64,000 bases of DNA from Isotricha intestinalis. Its lineage: Eukaryota; Ciliophora; Litostomatea; Vestibuliferida; Isotrichidae. Position numbers and translations under genes: made by a program. The stretch spans positions 1 through 64,000 of the forward strand of contig JAJJLU010000348.1 in NCBI GenBank assembly GCA_023807065.1. Direction: 5' to 3'. Positions 28,264 to 37,668 of this stretch are shown piece after piece. Under the pieces are notes generated by a model that saw only the letters and a program-made list of their open reading frames with translations, did no database searches and was not told where the DNA came from. Every line of letters begins with the position of its first letter. The first letter of the stretch is position 1.

Positions 28264-29856
28264 TTAAAGATCTTCTAAAAATGGGTATTTCTTTAATTTT
28301 TCTTTTTTATCCTCTTCTTCATCTTTGACAATTTCATCGACACTCGCATCATATTCTTGCCATCCCATTTTTACAGCCATCCATTTTGTTAATTTCATTT
28401 CATTTATTTCACCTAAGTATTTAATAGGTTTATCTTTTTTATCTCTTAAATATAAAAATATAAGAGGTGGTTTATTTAAATCCTCTTCACTAACATATCT
28501 AATTTTATTTTTAGCAATATTAATAATAACAAAATCAATATCTGAGTGATTTTTATAAACTGAAGAAATATTATCTGCAATATCTCCTATTTTTTCACTT
28601 TTTTCATCTTCAGGAATTAAACCAAATAAAAGTACATTTTTATTATTTTCAATTACTTCTTTATCAAAAGTTTTTCCATAAATCAATCTTAATCCAGTTT
28701 CACTTTCATATTTTTCTTCTGGTATATCCTCACTTTCTAAAGCATTTAATATTTTTCCATCATTACAATCATTTACAAATTTCATTATTAAATATTTTGT
28801 TAATTCTTTAAATTTTTCTAATTTATATATTGGAGTATCTTCTTCTGTTATTATTCTTAAATATATTATTAAAGGTAAATCATGCTTTGAAATTGAAAAA
28901 AATTCATTTGTTTTTTTGAAAAAATTAGTGTTTTCTCCTTCATAATCTAAAGTGAAAAAAGCATATTTTTGTCTTAACATTTTTCCTAATTCTGTTATAA
29001 GTTTATCATTTGATGTTTGAGTTTCATTTGATGAATTTCTGACATAAAATATTGAAGATATGTTATTATCAAATATAAAATCTATATATTTATCATTGAA
29101 CATATCTCCTACTTTAAATGAGAAAGAACTCAAAAATTTTTTTAGTAAATCGATTGATATTTCTTTTGATTTTAAAAAATTTATTTCTTTTAATTTTACA
29201 ATTGGTTCATCATAATTTGTAAAAAGAATAAAATCTTTATTATATTTATTAATACATTCTTCAGAATTGCAAATTCCAAAATATAAATCATTATTTTCTT
29301 TTGAAAGATCAATAAAAATTTTATTTTCTTTTGAATCATTTGGAAAAGAAGATATTAATAACATTTGATTATCATTATAAAATTTTTCTACTTCATTAAC
29401 ATTATTAAAAATTTCATAAGATCTAAAAACTTTTTTATGCATAAATCTTAAAATAGATTCAACATTTCTTTGAGAATTATAAACAAAAACATCTTCTCCT
29501 TTTTTAACAAAAAATATCATTGAAGGATAAGATTGAATATTATATTCATGTGAAAATTTAGTATTTACAGTTGCATCAATAACTGAAATTTTATAATTTA
29601 AATTCAATTCTTTTACTTTTTTATTTAATTCTAAATATGTTGGCTTAAAATCTTTACAATAATGACACCAAGGGGCATAAGCTAAAACAAATAAGTTTTC
29701 ATTTTCTTTTATTGAATTTTCATATGTTTCATCTTTTAAAATTAATATTTCTTCTTCTTTAAACACTAAATTTTTTTCTTCTTTTTGTTCTTCTTCTTGA
29801 CATATAATATTATTTGAAATTATTAGTAAAATCAATAAAAGAAAAAAAATCTTCAT
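28264..29856 (-). CDS. Protein disulfide isomerase-like thioredoxin protein (secretory)
   Basis: This 530-residue protein begins with a signal peptide (residues 1-19, MKIFFLLLILLIISNNIIC) and an acidic linker. The thioredoxin domain that follows, at about 30-140, has the active site APWCHYCKDF (C64 and C67). The rest looks like degenerate thioredoxin folds, including a C-terminal b'-like domain at about 390-500 with PPLIFLYLRDK. PDI-type proteins form and reshuffle disulfide bonds in the ER. Only one CxxC site is present, whereas classical PDI has two. The C-terminus is PFLEDL and not KDEL or HDEL, so ER retention must work differently if it occurs. The gene ends with TAA. Confidence 0.87.
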   Translation of the reverse strand: MKIFFLLLILLIISNNIICQEEEQKEEKNLVFKEEEILILKDETYENSIKENENLFVLAYAPWCHYCKDFKPTYLELNKKVKELNLNYKISVIDATVNTKFSHEYNIQSYPSMIFFVKKGEDVFVYNSQRNVESILRFMHKKVFRSYEIFNNVNEVEKFYNDNQMLLISSFPNDSKENKIFIDLSKENNDLYFGICNSEECINKYNKDFILFTNYDEPIVKLKEINFLKSKEISIDLLKKFLSSFSFKVGDMFNDKYIDFIFDNNISSIFYVRNSSNETQTSNDKLITELGKMLRQKYAFFTLDYEGENTNFFKKTNEFFSISKHDLPLIIYLRIITEEDTPIYKLEKFKELTKYLIMKFVNDCNDGKILNALESEDIPEEKYESETGLRLIYGKTFDKEVIENNKNVLLFGLIPEDEKSEKIGDIADNISSVYKNHSDIDFVIINIAKNKIRYVSEEDLNKPPLIFLYLRDKKDKPIKYLGEINEMKLTKWMAVKMGWQEYDASVDEIVKDEEEDKKEKLKKYPFLEDL

Positions 29857-30070
29857 TTTTAAATAATAAAATAAAAAATTAAAATTTAAAAATATTATAT
29901 TTTACTTTCATTAATTCAAAAAAATAATCAAAAAGCAAGATTTCTTTGAAAGAATAATCAAAATCAAAATATATTCAAAAAAATTGACTTAATAAAATAT
30001 TTTTTTTCATAATTATATAAAACAAGAAAGTAAATTATAAAATATTATTCTATTTATATTATATATAATT

Positions 30071-30766
30071 TCAACTTATATTTACTTGAATACTGTAATT
30101 TTCTTTAACTTTATGTTGATATAAATATTCATTATTATGAATTTCATTTCCTCCAAAAAACAATCTAATTTTTTGATGATAAATATCTAAGTCTAATTTT
30201 TTTCTTTTAGCATATTCTTCTTTAATTTCTTTTCCAGTAATATCATCATCAAAAGTAAACTTTTCTTTTTCATCCCCTAATTTTAAAAAGATATTTATTC
30301 TATTTTTTTTTCTATCAGGCTCAACTTTAACTAATTCTTTTTCAAAATAAGGATCATTAATACAATAATTAGGAATTTGATAAATATATTTAGTATAATC
30401 AGTACATTGATTAACACAACCATTAATTGTAGTAAAACCATTTTTGATTAAATAATCTTCACATTTATTACTATCATATAGAACTGCTTGTCTTAAAAAT
30501 TTATATCTTTCATTTAATCCAATTTTCATTTGCCAGAATTTATCTCTTAAATTATTTAATTCATCAATATTTAATGGACATTTATAAGCTTTCATTCTTT
30601 TTATTCCATAATTTACATATTTTTCTTCATTAACTTCAGGCATATTATGAAAAAGTTCTTCTGATTTTTCATTTGTAGTTAATATATTTGCATGTGCATT
30701 TCCAAAATTTGTTATTGTATCAACTCTATATATTATACTGTTTCTAGGAAAACAACATGCACCCAT
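30071..30766 (-). CDS. UBTD1/2-like protein (DC-UbP domain + ubiquitin-like domain)
   Basis: This 231-residue protein starts MGACC, a plausible N-myristoylation site (G2) with neighbouring Cys for palmitoylation. That suggests membrane attachment. UBTD proteins also start with MGNC. Residues about 55-140 match the UBTD N-terminal domain (LNNLRDKFWQMKIGL and the conserved YQIPNYCINDP segment). Residues about 155-231 form a ubiquitin-like domain (IFLKLGDEKEKF, IRLFFGGNEI and the YSIQVNIS end). It has no C-terminal Gly-Gly, so it is not conjugated. In animals UBTD proteins work with E2/E3 ubiquitin enzymes, and a similar scaffold role is inferred here. The gene ends with TGA. Confidence 0.87.
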   Translation of the reverse strand: MGACCFPRNSIIYRVDTITNFGNAHANILTTNEKSEELFHNMPEVNEEKYVNYGIKRMKAYKCPLNIDELNNLRDKFWQMKIGLNERYKFLRQAVLYDSNKCEDYLIKNGFTTINGCVNQCTDYTKYIYQIPNYCINDPYFEKELVKVEPDRKKNRINIFLKLGDEKEKFTFDDDITGKEIKEEYAKRKKLDLDIYHQKIRLFFGGNEIHNNEYLYQHKVKENYSIQVNIS

Positions 30767-30938
30767 TTAATTTCTTTAAAAATATTTTTATTATTTGTTT
30801 TAATTAATTTAGAATTATTTTTTTAAAAGTTTTTTTTTATTAGTTTTTATATTTAAGTAAATTAATTATAGTTTTTATTGTGATATTTTTAATATTTTAT
30901 TGTTTATTTTTAAAATTTTAATTTATTAATTAAATAAA

Positions 30939-33419
30939 ATGAGTGGTACTCCAAGTTTTTTTAATCCTTTTCAATTAAGTAATTCAGCTTTTGTTGCAAA
31001 GCCTATTTCAAATTCTAATTCTTCGAATTTAATTTCTTCTAATAATAACCCAAATTTTAATAATTTAAATTGGCCAAACACAAATAATAATAATAATTCT
31101 TATCCATTTCAAACTAATAAATCTTCAAATAATATTTTTTCCAATAATTATAATTTAAATGTTAGTTTTAGTGGAAATAACAATCAAAATAATGGAGGAA
31201 ATGGAAATTTAGTTAATAATAATAATCCTTTTAATATAAATAATAATGGAGGAAATAATAATAATACTTTTTTTAACAATAATCTTTATAACAATAGTAA
31301 TCCTTTTGATACAACTAAAATTGGAAATAACAATAATATTTTTTCTAATAATAATAATACAATTAATTTAAATTCAAACAATAATAATAATTTAAATCAA
31401 AATGGTAGTCTAAATCAAATGGGGATTAATAATAATAATTTTAATAATAATTCTCCTTTTTCAAATTTTACACAAAATAATAATACAAATAATAATCAAT
31501 TTGTATTGAATAATAATTCAAATAATAATAATACTTCTTCTATTTTTAATTTTAATAATAATAATAATTCTAATAATATTAACAATAATATTAATACAAA
31601 TTCTTTTCAAAACTTAAATTCAAATTTTAGTTCTAATAATTCAAATAATCAAAATCAATTGAATTTAAATAGTAATTTTTCTTTTGGAGTGCCTAATAGA
31701 AGCAATAATAATAATTCTAATTCTACTAATATTATTAATAATATTAATAATACCAATAATACTACTAATAATAATACAAATCTTCAAAATAATAATAACA
31801 ATAATACTAATAATGGAGTCCAATTTGGGTTTAACAATAATAACAATAATAATAATAATAATATATTTAATAATAATAATATATTTAACAATAACATTAA
31901 TAATAATAATAACAATAATAATAATAATAATAATAATGATAATACTTTTAATAATAATAATTTATTTCAAAAAAGCAACAATAATTGTTTTGCTTTTCAA
32001 AATCCTTTAAATAATAATAGTAATCAATATTTAAATGGGCTTCAAACACAAAATTTTCCTTCAATAAATATTATCCCAGAATCAATAAATTCCGATGCAA
32101 TATCATTTATAAGAAGTTATCAAAAATGTTATGGCTTTTTTCCTGGAATTTATAATTATGTAATTCCTTTTTGTTATAATTTATCTTTTCCAAATTATAA
32201 CCACCAAAATTTTAATAATAATATTTCATATCTTAGAAATTTTTATAACAATAATTATAATAAATGCAATATTTTCAATAGGAATAATAACTATAATATT
32301 AATAATCTATATAATAATTATTATAATTATAAACTATTTGATTCTAAAATTCTTAATTTAAATAACGATAGAAAGCCTGAAATTGAAAAATTGAATTATA
32401 TAAAAAAAGAGAATAAGAAAAAAGAAAGTGAATTATCTGATGAAACTTTAGAATTATTTTTAAAAGACATTAAAATGAATAAAGAAAGAAATAAAGATAT
32501 TTCTAATTATTTTGACTTTAAAATCTCAAAACAATATATTAAAAATAAAAAAAGAAAAAAAAAATTAGAAAATTTTTATAAACAAAATCAATACGCTTTA
32601 AATAATAATTCATTAAAAAATATTCAATTTATATCTTCTAATTCAAAAGATAATTCAAATGATAATAGTGAAATACAAACTTTTAATAATAATAACATTG
32701 AAAGAAATATTCCATTTATTGAAAAAGAAAATGTGACTCCAAAAAATTTATTTTCAGAAAAAAAAAATATTATTGAAAATAAACCAATTATATCAAATAT
32801 TTCAGATAGTAAAAAATTTGAAAATTCAGAAAAAAAAAATGAAATAAATAGTTTTATTTCCAATAATAATGAAGATTTCTTATCAACAAAAAATAACAAT
32901 AATAAGATAGAAAATACTAAAATAATTAATAATAAACAAAATGATATAAAAAATGGAAATAATGATATTATAGAAAATGAAAATTTATTTTTTAAAGAAC
33001 ATTTTGAAGAAAATAATAATATACCAATTTGTACAAAATATAAATTACATCCCCCAATTGAAAAATTATGTGCTTTAAGAGAAAATGAGTTAAAAAATAT
33101 GAATAATTTTTCAATATTCGATGAAGAAAAAGATATTATTATTTCATTTTTAAATCCAGTAAATTTAAATTATGTAAATATTGATGAATTAAATATTGAT
33201 GTAAATTATGATTTTTCAATTAATAATTTTGACCCTGATTGTCCTTTAAAAAAAATTTTAGGTCCTGTATCAATTGATATTTTAAATACATTTCTACAAG
33301 ATGAGAATGATAAATTATTAAATATATATTTACATAAATTTAAAACAAATAAATACGAATATAATCAGGATGAAAAGATTTTAAGTTTATCGTCAGATTT
33401 AAGAAAAATAATCAAATAA
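30939..33419 (+). CDS. Nup98-like nucleoporin, Asn-rich
   Basis: This is an 826-residue protein. The first 380 residues are an Asn/Ser/Phe-rich disordered region with scattered FG and F-x motifs (SFGVPN, QFGFNN, NPFQLSN). Their composition matches an FG-type barrier domain but FG pairs are sparse. The last 130 residues look like the Nup98 C-terminal domain: YKLHPPIEKLCAL resembles the YYTIPSxxEL motif, followed by FSIF, VNLNYVNIDELNID and a late hydrophobic block. Nup98 lines the nuclear pore and anchors to the Nup scaffold through this domain. The autocleavage HF-S motif found at the end of the domain in animals and yeast is not visible here. A conserved-looking helical segment lies at about 490-560. 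I favour Nup98-like but the similarity is distant. Confidence 0.65.
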   Translation: MSGTPSFFNPFQLSNSAFVAKPISNSNSSNLISSNNNPNFNNLNWPNTNNNNNSYPFQTNKSSNNIFSNNYNLNVSFSGNNNQNNGGNGNLVNNNNPFNINNNGGNNNNTFFNNNLYNNSNPFDTTKIGNNNNIFSNNNNTINLNSNNNNNLNQNGSLNQMGINNNNFNNNSPFSNFTQNNNTNNNQFVLNNNSNNNNTSSIFNFNNNNNSNNINNNINTNSFQNLNSNFSSNNSNNQNQLNLNSNFSFGVPNRSNNNNSNSTNIINNINNTNNTTNNNTNLQNNNNNNTNNGVQFGFNNNNNNNNNNIFNNNNIFNNNINNNNNNNNNNNNNDNTFNNNNLFQKSNNNCFAFQNPLNNNSNQYLNGLQTQNFPSINIIPESINSDAISFIRSYQKCYGFFPGIYNYVIPFCYNLSFPNYNHQNFNNNISYLRNFYNNNYNKCNIFNRNNNYNINNLYNNYYNYKLFDSKILNLNNDRKPEIEKLNYIKKENKKKESELSDETLELFLKDIKMNKERNKDISNYFDFKISKQYIKNKKRKKKLENFYKQNQYALNNNSLKNIQFISSNSKDNSNDNSEIQTFNNNNIERNIPFIEKENVTPKNLFSEKKNIIENKPIISNISDSKKFENSEKKNEINSFISNNNEDFLSTKNNNNKIENTKIINNKQNDIKNGNNDIIENENLFFKEHFEENNNIPICTKYKLHPPIEKLCALRENELKNMNNFSIFDEEKDIIISFLNPVNLNYVNIDELNIDVNYDFSINNFDPDCPLKKILGPVSIDILNTFLQDENDKLLNIYLHKFKTNKYEYNQDEKILSLSSDLRKIIK
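31180..32040 (+). repeat. AAT/AAC-rich codon repeat (poly-Asn coding)
   Basis: Asn codons (AAT, some AAC) recur in runs, densest at 31820-31960, inside the nucleoporin-like gene. It is a simple trinucleotide expansion in a coding frame. Mixed AAT/AAC use suggests the Asn runs are not purely recent slippage. Confidence 0.75.
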
Positions 33420-33650
33420 AAATAATTTTTTCAATCAAAATACAATTTATAATTCATATATATATTTTTAAAAATTTATATCTATAAATATAATATAAAA
33501 TGTATAAAAAACTTTTTTAATAATTTAAGATTTTATACAATATTAAAAATTCATATTATTAAATAAATAGAAAAATCCCATAAAAAAATCTCAAAAAAAA
33601 AAGTAAAAAACTATAAAAATTATGTACATTAAAACCCCATATTACCAAAA

Positions 33651-34844
33651 TTAATTTCCAGTAGGACTTCTAGGTCTACTAAGAGAAACTTCTAAATTAT
33701 TTAAAGCCTCATCAATTTCTTGTCTGGTTTGAACTAAAACATCTTCAATATGATCACCTTTAGCAAGAATAGCTTTTAATTTTTGATCTCTATCAACAAC
33801 ACCTTCTAATTCCTGCATTAATTTTTGATTAATTTCAGTTAAAAACATAATATGAGCTTTATATTTGTCAATATCATTATTTGCTCTTCCTTTATCATTA
33901 CTTAACTTTTCAACATTAGCATTTAATATAACTATATCATTGCTCATTTTTTTAATATCGTTTATTTTTTCTTTTAAAAGATTATCTAATCTTTCTGCTT
34001 TATCTTGATATTCATCATGTAATCTTTTTTCATTTTGTAAAGCATTTGAAGTTGAATTTAATTCATTTTGAGTTCTTGTTAAATTATTTTGAGTGTCTTG
34101 TAATTGAGCATCTAATCTATTTATTGCTTTATTTGCATCATCTAATTGTTTACATGTTGCATTTAAATTTTCTTGAGTTGATTTTAATTTATTTGAAGTA
34201 TTTTTTAAATCATATGAAGTATTATTTAATTTATCTAATATGTTTTTTTTATCATTTTCTAAATTATTTATTATTCTATCTTGGTCTTCACATTGTTTAC
34301 TTAAATTATTTAGATCATCATTCATTTTTTGAATATTATTTTCATTTTTTAATTTAGTATCTGATAAAAGAGAAATAGCTTTTTCATTTTCATGTTTTTC
34401 TTCAGTTAATTTTTCTATTATTTCGTCTCTTTCATTTAAAGCATATTTTAATTGTTCAACTTCAGAATTTCTTGCTTCAAGACTTGCAAATAAATTATTA
34501 TTATCATTAAATAAAGTTTTATTTGTTGCTAATTTTTCATTTAATGTGTTTTGAAGGTTTTCAAGTTCAGTTTGTAAATCTGATATTATTTTATTTGATG
34601 TTTCTGTTTTTTGCTTTAATTCATATTCTAATCTCATTTTTTCTTCATTTAATATAGAAGCGTCGTTTGATAAAGATTTAAATTTTGTTTGAAGAGCTTC
34701 GTAACTTTTCTGGTTTTGTTCTAAATCAAATATTTGAGATTTTAATTGTGATATTAAATCTCTTTCGGATGGGTTTCGTAAATCCATGTTTGAGGATATG
34801 TTTAAGTTTTGGTTAGAATACATGTTTTGGGAAAGGTTTGACAT
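33651..34844 (-). CDS. Long coiled-coil protein, unknown
   Basis: This 397-residue protein is nearly all heptad coiled coil from about residue 28 to 365. Loose tandem similarity is visible in the middle (repeats of the type LKNTSNKLKSTQENLNAT, then AQLQDTQNNLTRTQNELN). The short N-terminus is MSNLSQNMYS-like and rich in Ser and Asn. The C-terminus ends in a basic, proline-containing SRPRSPTGN tail. Proteins of this kind are often part of basal bodies, cilia or cytoskeletal cables, but family identity cannot be assigned by eye. It lies next to the ciliary STPGR gene on the same strand. Confidence 0.8.
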   Translation of the reverse strand: MSNLSQNMYSNQNLNISSNMDLRNPSERDLISQLKSQIFDLEQNQKSYEALQTKFKSLSNDASILNEEKMRLEYELKQKTETSNKIISDLQTELENLQNTLNEKLATNKTLFNDNNNLFASLEARNSEVEQLKYALNERDEIIEKLTEEKHENEKAISLLSDTKLKNENNIQKMNDDLNNLSKQCEDQDRIINNLENDKKNILDKLNNTSYDLKNTSNKLKSTQENLNATCKQLDDANKAINRLDAQLQDTQNNLTRTQNELNSTSNALQNEKRLHDEYQDKAERLDNLLKEKINDIKKMSNDIVILNANVEKLSNDKGRANNDIDKYKAHIMFLTEINQKLMQELEGVVDRDQKLKAILAKGDHIEDVLVQTRQEIDEALNNLEVSLSRPRSPTGN

Positions 34845-35130
34845 TTCTTTTTTTATGAATTAATTTTTTTTGAACTATGAATAAAAATATAATTGAAAGA
34901 AGGATTAATAAATAATAATTAAATAAATAATAGAAATAAAAACTAATTTTTTTATTTATTAATATTATTTAAAAATATATAAAAAATGTAATTATTAACT
35001 ACAGATAAAAAAGTAAAAATAGATGAATGAAAACAAAAAATTGATTTATGAAAAATAATAAAATAATTGTTGAATAAATTTATTATTACAAAAAATAAAA
35101 AAAAAGACACAACAAAAAACTTTTATTAAT

Positions 35131-36729
35131 TTAAATAAACCTGAAATTATCGTCAAATTTCCCTTGTTCCCTTGTATAACTATTAACATCAACAATAGAG
35201 CATGGAATATGATAATTATTAGGAGCAGGATTGCCATTATCCTTATATTTCAATCTCTTCTCTTTTCCAAATTTAATATTATTACTATGTCTCCTCTTAA
35301 CAATAGGATTATAAGTTCCAGCTCCTGGGAAATTTTCTCTTTTTATTTTTTTTATCTCATCATCTCTTTTACTAGTTCCAATTTTCCAAGAAGGTTCCTT
35401 AGTATAAATATAATTATTATATAAATCATAATTACCAACACCAGGAACTTGCATTTTCCCAGATACAATTTTATATTTTCCTCTCAAAGTATATTTTGGT
35501 CCTTCTGGATTTCTATTTCTTAAATTATATTCTCCAACTCCTGGAGTATTATTAATATTATATAATTTTGGTCTTTGTGATGTTCCTATTCTCCAAGAAG
35601 GAGTTTTTGGTCTTTTAGAACTATAAAATTCACTCACAGTATAATTATTTGGAGCTGGTAATTTATCATCAATTTCATATAATTTTTTTCTTTTTGCTGT
35701 TCCTATTTTATATGAAGGATACTTCTTTTTTATTACTTTATAATCTGGATCATATTTTGGGCCTGGATATGAATTATATAATATATCTGGTCTTCCATAT
35801 GGACTTATTGTTATTTTTTTACCATCTTCACCAAAATCTTTCCTTATATTATAATTGGCTGGTCCTGGATAAGAACTTTTACCAAAATGTTCGATTTTTT
35901 CTCCTTTTTTATTTTTTAATATTTTCTCTTCCATTCTTCCATCTTTAGGAAAAGAAATTTTAGGAGCATTATCACCTAAATTATTCCTAATATCATATTT
36001 AGGCCCAGGACTAATATTATTATAATTATTTTTTAATTTCTCATCTTTAGTAAAATTTATTTTAGGAGCTTGTTTACCAGGTTCTTCTCTAGTATTATAT
36101 GATGCTGGTCCTCTTGATGGAGTATCTTTATATGATATATCTTTTCTTTCTGTCCCAAATTTTGTTGTTGGAACTTGCAAAGATGAACGAAGGTTATATC
36201 TTCCTACTCCTGGTGTTGTTCCATCATCTTGAGCATAATCTGAATCTTTTTTTTCCTTTTTTTGTTTTTTTTTATTTATTTTTTGAGATTCTAATAAATT
36301 CTTATTTTCATTATTTGGATTTTCTAAATTATCTCCTTGAAAATTACCTTCATCAAATTTAAACATATTTTTATTTTGCTTTGGTTGTGATGTTTGTGGT
36401 CTCTCCCCTGGTTTGTATTTTTTCCCTTTTCGAGGAATTACACCACTTGTTTTTCCAAAAGAATATTGAGGAGCTGTTGGTTTTACACTTGAGTAATTAT
36501 ATTCTTTTTCTGAATAATATTTTTCTGGTCCTGGAGTAGAGTAATCTTTATTATTTTTTTTTGAACAATTTGATGGTTTCATTATTTTCCATTGAGGATA
36601 CCTTTTTAATTCTGGCTCTTTGTTTGGATTATATGTTCCTGGGCCTGGTGTTGAGAATTTTTCAAAAAATTGAGATACTTTAAATCCACTACTAAAGGAA
36701 AATGAAGGAAGGTAGGTAAATCCACTCAT
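35131..36729 (-). CDS. STPGR (SHIPPO) repeat ciliary protein
   Basis: This 532-residue protein contains about 12 PG-rich STPGR motifs, beginning STPGPGTYNP near residue 26. They continue as STPGPEKYY, TTPGVGRYNL, ISPGPKYDI, SYPGPANYNI, QVPGVGNYDL and NFPGAGTYNP. They recur roughly every 35-45 residues and alternate with PSWKIGTSKR-type segments. STPGR proteins (ODF3/CIMAP relatives) are inner proteins of ciliary and flagellar doublet microtubules. The repeat number and the spacer motifs suggest a long filamentous protein lying along tubulin dimers. This is one of the two clearest markers that the cell builds cilia. Confidence 0.92.
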   Translation of the reverse strand: MSGFTYLPSFSFSSGFKVSQFFEKFSTPGPGTYNPNKEPELKRYPQWKIMKPSNCSKKNNKDYSTPGPEKYYSEKEYNYSSVKPTAPQYSFGKTSGVIPRKGKKYKPGERPQTSQPKQNKNMFKFDEGNFQGDNLENPNNENKNLLESQKINKKKQKKEKKDSDYAQDDGTTPGVGRYNLRSSLQVPTTKFGTERKDISYKDTPSRGPASYNTREEPGKQAPKINFTKDEKLKNNYNNISPGPKYDIRNNLGDNAPKISFPKDGRMEEKILKNKKGEKIEHFGKSSYPGPANYNIRKDFGEDGKKITISPYGRPDILYNSYPGPKYDPDYKVIKKKYPSYKIGTAKRKKLYEIDDKLPAPNNYTVSEFYSSKRPKTPSWRIGTSQRPKLYNINNTPGVGEYNLRNRNPEGPKYTLRGKYKIVSGKMQVPGVGNYDLYNNYIYTKEPSWKIGTSKRDDEIKKIKRENFPGAGTYNPIVKRRHSNNIKFGKEKRLKYKDNGNPAPNNYHIPCSIVDVNSYTREQGKFDDNFRFI

Positions 36730-36784
36730 TTTTAATGTTAGTTTTAATTTTTTTTTTTTATTAAATTTTTAAATTAATTAAAAA

Positions 36785-37579
36785 ATGGAGAAAAACTCAA
36801 AAAATCAAAAAATAAATAAAGAAATATTAAAAGAATTCTTAGAAAAAGAGAAAGAAAAAAATATCTTAATCCACCAATTAGTAATAAAATTCCTAATAGT
36901 AGTAATAATAATATTATTTATATTCATTATTATATTCAAATATAAAATATATGATATAAAAACTTACATAAAAATATTATCAAAAAGTATAGAAGATTAT
37001 CTTTTACAGAATGAAGACTATATAAATAAAATAAATAAACATGCAGTAAATTTATTTACATCGACATTAGTAAATAAACATTTATTGACAACTACTTTAA
37101 AATCACCTTCAGAATTTAATTTAATTACTGAATGGATAGGAATAAATAGAGGAATATATTTATGCTATAAAGGAACTTTTGACGGAGATAATTATGAATC
37201 TTTTAATGATTTTTGTGATAAAAATGAAATATTAATTATTGTCATTCAATTAAAAAATGGAAAAAGAATAGGAGGATTCAAAAGCAAAAATGATGAAAAA
37301 AATAATATAATTAAAGATTCTAAAGCTTTTCTTTTTAATATTAATAATAAAAAACAATTTCATGTTAATAATATTGAAAATTCAATTATTTTTAGTAAAG
37401 AAACTATTATTTCTTTTGGTGAAGATTTAGTTATTAAAAATGATTATTTAAAAAATAATAATTCTTATTCAAAATTTCCATCATCTTATGGAAATAATAA
37501 TGATTCTATTTTAGATTTTTGTGGAGACAGTAAATTGGAAATTTTAGAACTTGAAATTTTTAATATTTTGGATTATTAA
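36785..37579 (+). CDS. TLDc domain protein with N-terminal membrane anchor
   Basis: This is a 264-residue protein. A hydrophobic helix at about residues 36-58 (VIKFLIVVIIILFIFIIIF) follows a charged N-terminus, so it is probably membrane-anchored. Residues about 95-264 form a TLDc domain: LTEWIGINRGIYLCYKGTFD-type core with the EILIIVIQLKNGKRIGGF strand pair. SKAFLFNINNKKQF and IISFGEDLVI follow, then the DFCGDSKLEILELEIF end. TLDc domains occur in V-ATPase-interacting proteins (OXR1, NCOA7, TLDC2), and in protists they are often fused to other modules. A role at an acidic organelle membrane is possible but inferred. It is divergent from the STPGR gene with 55 bp between starts. Confidence 0.87.
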   Translation: MEKNSKNQKINKEILKEFLEKEKEKNILIHQLVIKFLIVVIIILFIFIIIFKYKIYDIKTYIKILSKSIEDYLLQNEDYINKINKHAVNLFTSTLVNKHLLTTTLKSPSEFNLITEWIGINRGIYLCYKGTFDGDNYESFNDFCDKNEILIIVIQLKNGKRIGGFKSKNDEKNNIIKDSKAFLFNINNKKQFHVNNIENSIIFSKETIISFGEDLVIKNDYLKNNNSYSKFPSSYGNNNDSILDFCGDSKLEILELEIFNILDY

Positions 37580-37668
37580 GATTTTAGGGTGGAGTATTAT
37601 ATTTTTATTTTAATTTTATTTTCTTTTTTTTTTGTATTTTTTCATAATAAATTTTTTATAATTAATAA

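Noticed and set aside
35046..35237. 63-codon minus-strand frame at the end of the STPGR gene
   Set aside because: It overlaps the 3' end of the STPGR coding region in another frame and is hydrophobic chance sequence.
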